Counted from the stretch's first letter, positions 34,046 through 46,178 are shown. The stretch is 64,000 nucleotides of DNA from Cryptomeria japonica (GCF_030272615.1 NC_081413.1:608692209-608756208), one strand, 5' to 3'. The notes: generated from the sequence alone by a model not told the origin. Made by a program: numbers and translations.

Positions 34046-35593
34046 ATGAGGCCGATACCTCCCAAAATGGTTGTTGAAGCCAATCTCATTAGTTCTCTCC
34101 CAGAGTTTGGTGATACATCTCTGGCTCACGTTGACCTTGAGGAGTTTATGGAAAGAGCTAGAAACCCTACCAATTCTCCCATGATGAAGAGAATTGTGGA
34201 TAGTGATCTTATAGAAGCCGTCGTCTTCCTGCATGCTCTACAATGTCCGGAATTGGTTTTGGAGTGTATGAATCGGTATGATGCGGCGAACAGGTGCATT
34301 AGAGATGCCAATGGTGGAGTATTATTAAATGTGAATAGAGAAACCATTATGGCTATGTTTAAAATTCCTACCCGAGAAGCCTACGAAAACTGGACCATCA
34401 CCTCTTCCTATGGCTATTTTAGAGAGAAGAAACCCCAATACAAAAGTGTTATAGCTAGGAATTGGTTGTTGAAATTTCAAAAGGGAGGTTCCAGGATTCA
34501 GAAACCTCTAACCCGGGAACATATGATAAAGGAGGTTAGGGACATTGAGATTTTGTTGCATAGGATTAAAGGTAGCCAACAGGCCTTCTTTTGGGAGGAC
34601 TGGATGTATTTCTTTATCCAAGTAATTTTAGATCAAAACAGGTACATTGATTGGGCAAGCATGATTGCAGATGGGCTTCATGAAGGTTTGAGTAATATTC
34701 TGGGAAGCAAAAGTTTCTACATGACTTTGTACCTGTTTTACTGCTTAGCCTGCATTAGGCCATGGCCTGGGCTATATCATGAACCTTTTGTTGATGATAT
34801 GATAATTTATGATTATTACCCGCATTTACAAGCGAAGAGGTGTCATGAAAATTACATACGGGTTCATGACGTGTTTGTTGGCAGGTTCATCGTTGAGTTG
34901 CAGGGGAATGTGAACCAACGTATGTCTGGGGAAGCAAAACAATTGGTTAGCTCCTATGGGATTTATTTCATTCGATTTCCTCGGTTCACATATGTTAGGG
35001 TCGGTGGCTTTGAGGGTGAACCCATGAAACTTCCCAAGTATGCATTGGATCGGTTTGTGTTAATAGAAATCTGCCGACAATTAGCTCATACTGACAAAAA
35101 GACTGTAGAAAAGAAGGATTGTAGAGTTGTATTTCCAGTGGAACTAGGCCATTATATTTGCAAAACAGTGTCAGACGCACAAAATCTGGAGGTTGATCTT
35201 AAGAAGTTAAATCTCATATACTATGTTCCCCGACAAAACTTTGATAGTAAGGGATATGCATGCGAGCATTTGGTTCTTAGAGATGGGTTAAGTCATGTAC
35301 TTGAACTAGAGGTTTTTTGGGCAGATTGTGCCGATGAATTTGAAGTACGTAGGAGAATGTTCTCTCGGTTCACTGTGCATCAGATAAATTCTTTTGGATT
35401 GCAGATGAACATCTCGGAAGTTGAAGATACAGGGGAAGACTTGGTGGACCCCCACTATACACAGGCTGTACAGGGGATTCCGATTCCTGAAATTGATTGG
35501 AATCAAGATGAGCAAGATCAAATAAGAGTCACATCCTTCCCAGTCATACGCAGGACTGAACAATGGTTAAGGCAGCAAAGACTTGGAAATTAA
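34046..35593 (+). CDS. Unrecognised 515-codon ORF, probably transposon-related
   Basis: Long uninterrupted frame beginning MRPIPPKMVVEANLISSLPE and ending RRTEQWLRQQRLGN. No catalytic motif of RT, integrase, transposase or protease is visible. Recognisable local features are GGVLLNVNRETIMAMFKIPT near residue 90-110, an aromatic-rich middle (FFWEDWMYFFIQVILDQNRY, YLFYCLACIRPWPGLYHEP), and an acidic C-terminal part. The first helix-like part and NRETIMAMFKIPT recall plant proteins encoded by large retroelements and mobile-domain families, but I cannot place it. A donor-like CAGGTGAGT lies at about 33913, so an upstream exon is possible. It sits in the giant intron on the strand opposite the host gene, beside the copia insertion. 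Confidence 0.55.
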   Translation: MRPIPPKMVVEANLISSLPEFGDTSLAHVDLEEFMERARNPTNSPMMKRIVDSDLIEAVVFLHALQCPELVLECMNRYDAANRCIRDANGGVLLNVNRETIMAMFKIPTREAYENWTITSSYGYFREKKPQYKSVIARNWLLKFQKGGSRIQKPLTREHMIKEVRDIEILLHRIKGSQQAFFWEDWMYFFIQVILDQNRYIDWASMIADGLHEGLSNILGSKSFYMTLYLFYCLACIRPWPGLYHEPFVDDMIIYDYYPHLQAKRCHENYIRVHDVFVGRFIVELQGNVNQRMSGEAKQLVSSYGIYFIRFPRFTYVRVGGFEGEPMKLPKYALDRFVLIEICRQLAHTDKKTVEKKDCRVVFPVELGHYICKTVSDAQNLEVDLKKLNLIYYVPRQNFDSKGYACEHLVLRDGLSHVLELEVFWADCADEFEVRRRMFSRFTVHQINSFGLQMNISEVEDTGEDLVDPHYTQAVQGIPIPEIDWNQDEQDQIRVTSFPVIRRTEQWLRQQRLGN

Positions 35594-36458
35594 CCATCAG
35601 AAGAAACCCTATTCCAATCCGAAAAGTTTCATCTAACCAGCGTACTGGGCTTTGTCTTGCAGGTGATTCACATGTTAAGCTAGAAGCTGGTAGTGCCAAG
35701 GTCTCATTGGAAGAGTGATCATCACCAAGGATTACAAGATCCAAAACCAGAGGGAAAGGCAAAAAGGAACCTACGGTGATTATAGACTTAGCCTCGTCCC
35801 CTGAATTTGAGAACACAATGGCAGAGAGGGAGCTCGAAATAACCGATGTGGAAGCAGGTAATACAGAAGGCTTGGAAGCAGAGGAGACTGATATGTCAAA
35901 CTACATGATAGTACCCACTTCTGGTCTAGCGAAAGATCAGACTGAAAAAGAAACTGGTAGTGAGCATCCTCATTGGCTAGACGCTACCTTGACCAGCAAG
36001 AAGAGGAACATCTTGTCTCGGTACCAATAGATGATATGGTCAGCAAAATTCTCGGAAGGACTCCAAAGACTAAGAGATTAAAGACCATGTCAAAAATAGA
36101 CTTTGACAAAGATACTAAGAATTGGACAGCAGAAATTGCTCGCCCTAATGTAGATGTAGCTACAGGAAGTCCTTCATCAAAAGACTTTTCCATAGAAAAA
36201 GTAAACCTTGGAGCATTGGTTTCAAGTGATCTATCAACCACAGCCAAAATTGAACACTTGGGCAACCACCCTAATCAGGTGGAGCAGGTCCGCAGAGAAA
36301 AAGAAGTGTGGAAACAAAGGATCGCCCATATCGGCCTCCCACACTCTGTGCTTATCCAAAAGTTCTCTGCAACTCATGTAGATTGGAAGAAAGCCACCGC
36401 TGCCGTGTCTCCTGAAGCCGATAAAAGTGCCTCTCAGCTCGGCCAGATGTCTTCTTAA
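35594..36458 (+). pseudogene. Possible broken continuation of the 515-codon ORF
   Basis: After the stop at 35593, open pieces follow in two other frames: 35776-36030 (acidic, MIIDLASSPEFENTMAERE...) and 35973-36458 (charged, with VSKILGRTPKTKRLKTMSK). They have similar codon style and no known domain. A CTTGCAG at about 35657 could be an acceptor of an intron removing the stop. It may be a low-complexity acidic C-terminal part of the same protein, shifted by indels or introns. This link is inference. Confidence 0.35.
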
Positions 36459-37440
36459 TATTTATTCTTGGCTTTTTCCCGTTAGGAAGACTAGGTTTAG
36501 TTTTTTTGTTTTAAAAACTACTTTGAAACTGCAGGGCAGAAAGTAAAAAAATTCCGTGTTTCCCTTATTTACTGTTGGCCAAGTTGTGGCTACATATGCA
36601 TTTTCATAAGACTTAGGAGGGGTCCAAAAAACTTTTAGATGAATTAGCAGACTTTGTTTTTTTCTTTTGGCATGTTATGGATTCTCAATGAAGACATTTT
36701 TATCTGTGAATGAAATGATACAGTTTCTGCCGTTTTCAAATCTGTGTTTGAATTTGGAAAGTGAATCTCTGTTGGGATTCATGTTTATGTGCAGAATTTG
36801 TTACCTTCTTGATTATCCATTTATCTGTATGAATGAATAAGTTTGTGAATGAATCTAATGAATAGAATCTGTTGCTAGCTCTTTGCTTGGATGTTCTGAC
36901 CCCGCTTGTCCTTTGAGGCATGAGAGAGACTCGATCAGAGTCCATGATATTTTGATTTCATTAATAAGGGCAGTTTCGTGAAATGGAATTGATTTGATTG
37001 CAAGTCCGTGGGATTTGCATATATAGTATTTATCATTGGAGCATTCATATGGTGTTGACAAATGAATGTGGAATGCCTTTCTCGCTTTTTGGTTAGAAGT
37101 GAAGTTAATGTTAGTTTATGTTTAAAAATTCATTGAATATCATACGGGAAGCTGCACCCTTATGCAGAGGGTAAACCAATAATTGGTTCACCCAACTGTT
37201 GGTTTCATTTGCCTTTCAATAAGGGCATACATGAGTCATTCATTGCAAAATTAAGGAAGGGCAAAATCTGTTAACCAACACATTCAAAGCAGAAGTAAAG
37301 ATTGAGATAACCCCATTCCAAGGGGATGTGGATGCAAAAAAGTGTGACCATTGGTTGGAAAATTTGTAGGTATACTTCAGCATGCTTTGATTTGGTTTGA
37401 AATTCTCTAGTACTCTATGGCTTTGAGAAAGCATGCTTCA
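36459..37440. other. Gene-free stretch after the orphan ORF
   Basis: No coding sequence recognised; T-rich sequence that may be the untranslated end of the element carrying the orphan ORF. Confidence 0.35.
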
Positions 37441-38300
37441 ATTGTTGAAATAGTAGCTAGCTCGGATACCTATCTATTGTATTTTAATGTTGTCAATGAC
37501 AATTAAAATACACATGTATTATCTATTATGTAAATTGAACTTAGGGCTGGGCCCAAATACATGTAACTTGTAATTATGTCTTGTTTGGGCAAGACCTATA
37601 TATAATGTAACTTGTGGATAGGACAGGCCCTATAAATGTAACTTGCAATTTGGTCTGACCCTAATTGGGCGATGTAACTTGTGGTCCTATACTGAATGTA
37701 ACTTGTAGATAGAGTAGACCCAAATGTAACAATTAACTATGTTTTGGGCTGGGCTCAATTGTAACGTGGTGGCTATTGGGCTGGACCCAATACCTAACAT
37801 GGGAAAATGTATAACATTAATTATTTATCTTGCAAGCCGACTTGAGGATGTTTAGCGCCAAAAGGATGGTATATAATCCACTTGAAGATGATGTCATTTA
37901 CACAATCATTCTTAGCAAATGCAATCTGCTCTCCTACACTTTAGCGAACTCTTCACTTGTGTGAATTCAGTCAAGGATATTGTTGGGCAAAGTTGTGAAG
38001 ATCTTCTGCAATTCTGCTCCAGCCTATTGTTGTCATCTGCTGCTGATCCTCTCTTTTGGTCATCTACTGTTGATTGGGGCTGCATCCTTCATTACCTTGT
38101 CAACTTGTTGTTTGGACAGCAATCTGAGATAAGTTTGCTCTATTGTAATTGCCTACAATTGAGATAATACATATCATATTTAAGGCTGGGTTTTTCACCT
38201 CCAAGAGGGAGGTTTTCCCAGGGTATTGGCATCTTGTGTCTTGTGTTTTATTACTATTACTGTTTATTCACAGTCTGATTATAATTGATTGGTTAGATTA
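37441..38300 (+). repeat. LTR-like segment with repeated ATGTAACTTG motif
   Basis: Five exact ATGTAACTTG words at 37561, 37605, 37636, 37672 and 37696 and a shortened one at 37724, interleaved with GGGCTGGGCCCAA-like words. Further on, TTTTTCACCTCCAAGAGGGA and GGTTTTCCCAGGGT at about 38190-38225 resemble the end of many plant LTRs. No terminal repeats were fixed, so the limits are approximate. Confidence 0.45.
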
Positions 38301-39307
38301 ACATCTGATTGCTTCAAATTAACATCAATTAGTGTATGGAATCAATTTAAAAAGGCAGTTAAGAAATAATTTTATCTTATTTGTCATAGCAAGGAGAAAT
38401 ATATGTAATGGCAATTTTTGAAACAGAAAGATGTAGAAAGTGGTAAACAAGAGAATTTTGTAGAAGGGCTTTCCAAATGGAAAGGATGTGCAAAATGATG
38501 AGGTCTTGATAAAGTACATTGGAGGCCTTCATTGCCATCTTTGAAGGCCTATGATGCTATAAAAACTAGTGGACATAGATGAAGCATGTGCCCATGCTCA
38601 CTATCTTGAGGTAGATAATCTTCCATCCTCTACCCATGGGACCAGTGACAAAGATGGTCATATGTATTCATCTTGTTGGAAGCTACATGTAGGGTAGAAA
38701 CACCATTGGAAAGGTTGAGAACTTAAAACAACCTCTATGCCTACAATTAATGAAGAGGGTAACCATAAGACCATGGAAACTGAAAAGTTGAATGTGGCCA
38801 GGAGGTGAATTCTACACTTTGTTGAACTTTAAGTTCATTGGCTCAAAAAGTATAACATCAAGATTCATACTAGGGTGCTAAAATTGATGCACTTTTTTAT
38901 TCTTGTTTGCAGGCTAATCTAATATCTCAAGATTTAGTTGAGAGACTTGGTCTAGAAACCTATCAACACACCAAGCCTTATGATTTGAGTTATATTTCAA
39001 AGAAAGTGCTAATTTGCTTGTGAGTAGACAATGTAGATTGAAGATTGTTGTTATCTTGAAATATGTAGATGAAGTGGTTGCAGATGCTACTTCTTTGAAT
39101 GTATGTAGTTGCATGTATGACTAGAGAACGACTTTTTACCGAAGGGCAAATAAGTGCCACCTCATCAAGTGTGAGAAAAGCTTTATGTTGTTGGTTTACA
39201 AAGGTAAGAATAAGTAGTCTAGATATTAAATGGAAGCACAAGTCATTCCTTTGGAGAAAAAAAAATGTTGATCAGGTTCATCAATGCTCAAACATTACTA
39301 CATCATT
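38301..39307. other. Gene-free part of the giant intron
   Basis: Nothing recognised beyond short unsupported open frames. Confidence 0.35.
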
Positions 39308-40880
39308 GTAATGTCCCCAATTTCAAAGGTGACAGTTAATTAAATTGATATTTATTATGTTGTCAAAAATATATAAAATATCCAATGATAACTTAATATT
39401 AATTAAATTAATTAAATAAACAATAATATAATATCATAATGTCACTTTATTAAATAAAGTTCTCCAAATGTGGTCAGCCTAATATTCTAGAAGCTTCTTA
39501 GAGTTCTTTATACGGAGACTGGAAGGAGGAAGTAAGGCATGCTTGGATTTGATAAATGTTTCTGATTTCTAGAGATGAAAACCTTCAGGAGCTGATAGAA
39601 GGGTTGGACGAAAACCTGACTCTTCTTAGGAGTGGATTCGAGACGGATTTCACAGCTGGGACAAATTTCTTAAGTCTCCATTGGAGAAAAATTTGTAAGG
39701 GTTTATTCAGAAATAAAGATATTTGCAATTATTGATGATCAATATCATGTTATGATGAATTCTGACATTTCTATATGGTTGAGAGCTGGTTGCCTGTGTC
39801 TTGAACAAGTTATAATTTCAATATTGGTTTGCGGTATTTTGAATTGTTATATTTGCTGTATGTGCAATGGATTCTATATGAAGATCTTCGGTCTGTCTTT
39901 CATATATATCGGTGATTTATATTGCAAGCTGTGGGCTAGTTACCTTGGCTGATAATAGCAAAAGGAACCAATAAAGGAAATATTAGAATCGGGGGCTAAT
40001 GTTTATTTGGTGAAGATTAATTCAACGGCGCATTGTATTTGCCATGGAAATATTGTTTGGTCATGTTCAGGGATTTATTTACTTTGCCAGCCAGCCCAGA
40101 CATAAGGCAACCCTTCCGATTACTCGCGTAAAGGAATTAAGCTTATTCCAGTCAAGGCAGTATGTTGACACGATTCATATCGAGGCCACTCTAAGAAGTC
40201 ATGGCTTGGTTTTCTACAAGCGTTGGGAGTCTTCCACATCAGCGCACTGATAACAGAAGACGGGGATAAATTATATGAGATTTTGGGTTGTGTGGCATCC
40301 TCATATGAGACTGGAATCTCTGCTAGCCGTTAGTGGTTTGAGTCAAAGGAGTATCCGATTGAGCTTGGACTTCAAACAAGAGCTTTTTCAGATATTGTTG
40401 ACTTCCTAGCTTAGCGGCTTCCAACGCCAAGGTTGTATCGTTTGCAATAGGAGCCACTGGTGCAATCTGCAAATAAGGAATACCTACCGATACCTGTAGC
40501 TACACATTTTGGGTGATATTCATCATTTGGGAACGAGTAATTCTATCTGTATTAAATTTGGTCTATCACATCTGTTGTTATAGCCATTTCAGGTTGTATA
40601 TTTCAAAGACATATGTAAACAGATATAATAGTTCTGTATGAAGGATCTGTGAGTTATTTGTAATTGGCAATATATACATTTCGCATGATTTGGAGATCTG
40701 TTTTCAATCTTCTCCAATCTGTGTGTGCGTGTTTAAGTATTGTTTAAAGACCTGGTATCTTTCAATCATTCAAAATATTTTTATTTTGGTTGAATTTTTC
40801 AGTTTGTGGTGCAAAGTGAGATGGCATTCATGTCATCAGTTGAGAGAAGCATCCCTCTCTTGTAGAGGTTTCCTTTGCTT
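39308..40880 (+). repeat. LTR-like segment beginning TGTAATGTCCCC
   Basis: The first 12 bases are identical to the terminus of the 1,420 bp solo LTR at 58687-60106, but the following sequence differs, so the two share a terminus type rather than a close family. No matching GGGGACATTACA end was found, so the right limit is a guess and the copy may be truncated. Confidence 0.35.
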
Positions 40881-41850
40881 TTAGGTACAAAAAGCTTCTA
40901 TACTGGGTAGGTGTGTTTATCTAGGATTTTGTTTTTGAACCATTACATCATGTTTTTCACATCAAAACACATCCAATCAACACTCACAATCTCTCAACAT
41001 TTCATGCAGTCCTTTCAACAACATTTTGCTAATATTTATTCACATAAAATAAACCCAATCCCACACTGGCATGCAACAACTCTACACAATCTTGGGCAAA
41101 TTCTGGCAGTTTCTACTTACAAAACTCACTTACCAGCTCTACAAAACCACAACCACACTCAATTTTCAACATGTGGCAACATCCCTACAAAAACAACTTA
41201 AATGATGAATCCTACTTAGTTCTTAGTACTCTCCAACTCTCTTACATGAACTCCAAGTGACCTGCAAGCAAAGAACACTCATCTCCTCCTTGCACCATGT
41301 CAACCTCTCCTTGAAGCAAACATTTCTTAGTTCAAGAAGTGTATTTTTTCCTCCCTGAGTATGGCACTATTCTCCAAGGAATTTAAATGAATAATCAAGA
41401 ATGTAACTACCAATGGTGTAACTCCTCCATAAGATGGCAAGATTCTCAAAGGAAACCAAAATATAATCAAAGGATTCAATAATGAAATTTACAAAATGTA
41501 AAGCACTCCAAACATGGTGTTCATTTCAAGAGGCATAAGCAATAAAGAAGTGAAAGTCAAATGTAACGACATAAGCAATAAATAAGTGAATGTCAAATGT
41601 AAATTCCCATTATTGCAACATCCCTAAATGTATCATACTTCATCAATAGGATCCAAGCAAGAATCTAGAAAGTCAAATTGTAATTTCCTCCACCTAGTCA
41701 TCACAATAAAAACAAGCCATGCAATATTCCAATCAAACAATAACTGTACTCTACATAACCACTCCAATTTGTTAGGAGTTAGGACCCTTCCGTCCAGGAC
41801 ATTTTCTATTATGAGCATTTTAATTATCATAGTTTAGTCAATTAATATTA
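40881..41850. other. Gene-free part of the giant intron
   Basis: No gene or repeat border recognised. Confidence 0.35.
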
Positions 41851-42037
41851 TGTTGGGTGGATTCATCCCACATGTATCACATGTTGTTAATGTAATGAGT
41901 TCACATTGAGTGGTAAGATTAATCCCACATTGGTTGTATGTCAGAAGTCACTCCTTGTGAGGACTTTATATTTTATAATGATATTGTAAAAAAGAAAAGA
42001 TCAGCTTGGAATTATCTTGTGTATTGGAGTTTTACTC
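41851..42037 (+). repeat. Fragment resembling a copia LTR start
   Basis: Begins TGTTGGGTGGATTCATCCCA and contains AATCCCACATTGGTTGTATG and ATTTTATAATGATATTG, wording typical of plant copia LTRs. It is interrupted by the gag-only element inserted at 42038. No partner seen. Confidence 0.35.
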
Positions 42038-42336
42038 TGTTGGAGTAAAATATTATTTACTCATGTGCTTAAGTTTACTTAGGTATCATATCATCCTTCT
42101 AGGTGTTAAGTAAGCTTTAATATTATTTTATTTGCCTACACTTAGTATTTTGTGCCAATAGTCGGCAGGTCATACCTACCCTTGCACCTCATTAGTGCTT
42201 CCTCTCTCGCTCTTGCTTTTATAAGCAAAGCTCTTGTACATTTCATTTCATCTCAGCTCAATATCATTTCCTGGTGTTCTGTCCTTGTGGAAGTGCTTGC
42301 AGTTGTTGATCCTAGCTTGGGAGCATTGCTCCAACA
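42038..42336 (+). repeat. 5' LTR of the gag-only element (299 bp)
   Basis: Starts TGTTGGAGTAAAATATT and ends GCATTGCTCCAACA. Shares long blocks with 45870-46178, for example GCTTTAATATTATTTTATTT and CTTGTACATTTCATTTCATC. CTTTTATAAGCAAAGCTC contains a possible TATA box. Confidence 0.8.
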
Positions 42337-42349
42337 TGGTATCAAATCC
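42337..42349 (+). promoter_or_regulatory. Primer binding site, decayed initiator Met type
   Basis: TGGTATCAAATCC directly after the 5' LTR; differs from the canonical TGGTATCAGAGC at its 3' part. Confidence 0.6.
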
Positions 42350-44007
42350 ATTCGACTTGCAACACTTTCCGTTGAGACCCTTCACCAGCCATTGCAATCT
42401 CGGCTCTTCGGAAGTGTGTAATTGTTTCTGTAGATTTGCAAAAAGATCAATTATTGGCATTTGAAAAAAAAAATTAGAAAAAATTCTATTTCACCTTATT
42501 ATCAAGTTTTCATATTAGCAGGTTTCATACACAAGTCCTGCAAATTTTTCAATTATTGAGTGTATTGCTTCTTGTCTGGCACGATACTCCTCTCCAACTT
42601 GGCAGCGATATTCATATTCCAGTCTGAAGAGGCGTCTTATTCCTTGTCAGTGTTTTTTGTCTGGAGTGATATTCTTTGGCAGATCTAGAAGCGGCCCCAT
42701 TCATTTTGACTGAAGGATCTCTTCCTCTCAATCATCTACAAAACTTTTTAGCCCATGCCATACATATTGTGTAGGTGATTTCATTTCTCAACAGGCGCCT
42801 GGTACATTCTACAGGCAACAGCTTCATTGATCAGCTCCACTTTTATTTTTTGTTGCAGATCGGATCAATTCATCTCCTTGATTGTGCTCAACTTCCTTGT
42901 TGTTGAAAGGCAGCGCGGGTTCCTTTGTTTTTAGCAGGAGTTTTGCACTACAGATCCGATGCTATTTTTGTTGCCTATTTTGGATGTAGTTTAAGCAGAT
43001 CTGCATGGGTTTCCTTGACAGGCATTTTTTCTTTGGACGCCTATTGCTATGGTTGATTTCAACATCTTCTTTCCTTCTTTTGCAGGCAAGGTCGTGAGCT
43101 TGGCTCGATGGATAGGCAAGTTTGAGTTGGCATCTTTCATTAACCTGCAATTTATTATCCTTGCCCTTGTTTGTTATTATTCTTTCCCTCGTCTTTACAG
43201 TTAACCAATGAGCAGTGTCGACCTGTTGGCATTGTTCGGCGGGTTAGTGGATATGTTTGGTGTGGAAGCAATCATTGCTTGGTTGGATCTCCTTTGATTG
43301 GCTGCATTTTGTGGAGTATCATCATCGAATTTCCTGTGATTAGTGTGCATCTGTTTGGTGTGCTCTTGTGTGTTTGCCACATCTGTTTATTGGTTAGGCT
43401 GAGCACAATGTTCGGCCAGTGTTCTATCCACTTCTATCGATCAGCGTTCGCAAAAGGAACCCTCGATGCAAGCTTCATCCTCGGGTGGTGCATACACCTT
43501 ATTGACCGGTGGACTCCCTTGTTTTTGGGTTGCGATTTGCAAAATTCATTGACCAACATTTTCCTTCTTTGGTCGTGATCATTTGCTACTTCGTGTCTTG
43601 TTTTGGTCAGGAGTATCCACTCTGTTTGTCAGGCCAAAGTTCTATATGGAAATCCACCTTTTTTACATTGATCGACAACAAGCTACATCTATGATTTTAT
43701 GATCTAGTCCTTGACCCCTAATCTGCAGGTTCATTATTATATGGTCAAAGGTGTTCTTTGGATCAATGTACATTGTCCTTGCTATACCTGCTTCTGTCCG
43801 AAATCTTATTGACAGATTAGCAGTTTTTTGCATTGTCTCATGTTCCTTTGTTGTACCAAGTCAGCAATTCAATTATCATTTGCAGGGTAGACAATTTTTG
43901 ATCAGCACCTTTGTCGACCATTTTGAGTTTGGTTCATTTGGCCTTTATGAATTGGCAGCTTCATTTTGCATTATGACATCTAGGTTTTCTGATGCAGCTT
44001 CTTCATT

Positions 44008-44059
44008 GGCAAGTGTGGTTGGCTGTCCAACGTGGCAAGTGTGGTTGGCTATCCAACAT
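44008..44059 (+). repeat. Tandem duplication, two 26 bp units
   Basis: GGCAAGTGTGGTTGGCTGTC plus CAACGT at 44008 is repeated at 44034 with a few changes, and a third unit begins at 44060. It lies inside the gag-only element. Confidence 0.75.
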
Positions 44060-44599
44060 GGCAAATGTATTTGGTGGTGTGGTCAAGGCAAACGGTGTTG
44101 TTTGTTATTGGTGTCTGCTTTTCTTATTTAAGATGGGCACTTCCCCTTCTTGCTCTTGTGTCTTCGTTACTAGCAACCCCCGCTTTTTCTCCAAAGGTCC
44201 CACTTTATTTGGTGATCGGTATTTGCAAGGTGTGTCTAGTGGATGAGAGTTCATTTTTACTAGCAATTTGTTTTTTATGCTTTGGTTTGTGGTTGATATA
44301 AATTGCTTGTAGCCAATTACCAATCTGAAAACTATATTGAGAGTTGCATTGTGCTTGTGTGTTTTTATAATTGGGTGACACCAAGATTTGCTTTGTATCG
44401 ATTGGCACGTGCAACCACCACTCTCTATATCACCTTTTGGCCCTGCAAAGCAAGCATCATTAAAATAAGATTTTTTAGGCCTCCTTAGCCTCAATGGCTA
44501 TATTTATTTTTGGAAGTTTATTTATTATTTTGTGATGGCTTTATCTCCGAGTTGTTTTTGAAGAATCATCATTGTAAATGGGTTCTTTGATTGTTTTAA

Positions 44600-45031
44600 A
44601 GAGGGGCAACTATCTTAAATGGAGAAATGGAATTAATCACTCATCTTCATTGGCTTCATTAGTTGCCACATTTGTATTATCTAGTTCCTCTACCTAGCAC
44701 ACCTAGTAAGCTATTTGCTTGGAGATGTAAGAGAGATCATGTCCTAGGAGTTATTGGTATGCATGTCCCTGATGAAATCTTGGAGTCCATTATAGATTTT
44801 AAGTGTCCAAGTGCTCTTTCAACTTATATTTGGGAGTTATATGGAGATTGTGATTCTCTGCCATTCCCAAATGATCCTCTTTCAGATTGTGGTTTGCCTC
44901 TTCATCCTTCAAAGAATATAGCTTATGAATATGATACTATTATGGAATTGGCTACATTGGAACATTTTGAGACTTCAGATGAGGATGAGGTTGCTTCTGA
45001 GATTCCCGAGTCTTCTTCAAAGGTAAGGTAG
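44600..45031 (+). pseudogene. gag remnant of the gag-only element
   Basis: NYLKWRNGI near 44610, in a different frame, resembles the N-Y-x-x-W region of copia gags. The open frame from 44663 shows FAWRCKRDHVLGVIGMHVPD, EILESIIDFKCPSALSTYIW and ELYGD, the order of a UBN2-like gag domain, then an acidic tail (ETSDEDEVASEIPESSS). It ends at TAG 45029. No zinc knuckle follows. Confidence 0.5.
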
Positions 45032-45860
45032 TTGATTCGCTTTCACTTGAGACTTCCATCACTCCTGATCAATAGGAGCATCATTGTCTTTCGGACGTGG
45101 CAAGACACATTGTCAGTGCTTCATCACACGAGGTATCTATTTGTCATCTTAATTGGGATTCCTATTTGCCAGACATTGGTTTGTTGTTTGTGGAATCTCA
45201 CATTTCAGATTTGTAGGACACATTTGAGGGGATTTCTCTCCTCTTTGATGACAGTCATTACATTTCTGTTGTCACATCATTTTCGTCTTTGGATCTTGCT
45301 CCCTATCAGTTTCCACTTAGTTCCAGCTTGTCACTTTCTTGTTTGATTGGGCACGTTCCTGATTTGATTGTAGCATCATCATCTTTCATGGACAAGGAGA
45401 CACATGAGCAGTTTTCAAAGACATCATCATACATTTTAATTCTGCTTCCTACCAATTCCTATCTATAATGGGATGTAAACTTGCGTCTATACATGGTTTT
45501 GTTTCCTTCTAAGAGGAGACAAGTGGTTTGTAAACATTGGATCTTGTTTTGTCTTCAAACACTTACCATTCTTGCAGAAGATTATTCATTATGCGGGGGC
45601 TACATAGTCTCTCATTTTTCCTCTTATGGGGGGGGACTATTGATTGTATCTTCGTGATGGATGTAGTTCTTGGAGAGTATTTGCATTATCTCTTTTTTGG
45701 TAAGGAGTTTTGTCCCACAAGGATTTCTCATTTTCTCCATGTGTAAGAGATTAGTTATATGATTAGTTGTACATGGGTACCAAACATGGCCTAGTTGTCG
45801 GGACCCATCATCATACCATATTGCATTTTGCATAATAATTCTTCTCCCTAAGTTGCACTT

Positions 45861-45869
45861 AAGGGGAAG
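45861..45869 (+). promoter_or_regulatory. Polypurine tract of the gag-only element
   Basis: AAGGGGAAG immediately before the 3' LTR. Confidence 0.6.
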
Positions 45870-46178
45870 TATTTAAGTAAATTATTATTTACTAGTGCAT
45901 AAGTTTACTTAGGTATCATATTGTCCTCCTAGGTGTTAGGTAAGCTTTAATATTATTTTATTTGCCTACACTTAGTATTGTGTGCCAATAGTTGGCAAGT
46001 AGTTGTACCTACCCTCGCACCTCATTGGTGCTTCCTCTCTCGCTCTTGCCTTTATAAGCAGAGCTCTTGTACATTTCATTTCATCTCAGCTCAATATCAT
46101 TTCTTGGTGTTTAATATTCTCTCTCCTTGTGGAAGTGCTTGCAGTCGTTGATCCTAGCTTGGGAGCATTGCTCCAACA
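45870..46178 (+). repeat. 3' LTR of the gag-only element (309 bp)
   Basis: Aligns end to end with 42038-42336; its start has drifted to TATTTAAGTAAATTATT. It ends GCATTGCTCCAACA like the partner. It has a small insertion near GTTTAATATTCTCTCTCC. Confidence 0.78.

Larger units (their letters stand above)
42038..46178 (+). mobile_element. Non-autonomous gag-only LTR element
   Basis: Two similar LTRs (42038-42336 and 45870-46178) flank 3.5 kb. The flanks TACTC (left) and TGCTC (right) look like a 5 bp target duplication with one change. The primer site TGGTATCAAATCC follows the left LTR directly and AAGGGGAAG precedes the right one. Inside, only a gag-like piece is recognisable; no protease, integrase or RT motif was found. 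This structure fits a terminal-repeat retrotransposon with gag domain (TR-GAG) or an internal deletion product that needs an autonomous partner. LTR divergence shows it is older than the copia element at 28.6 kb. Confidence 0.75.
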
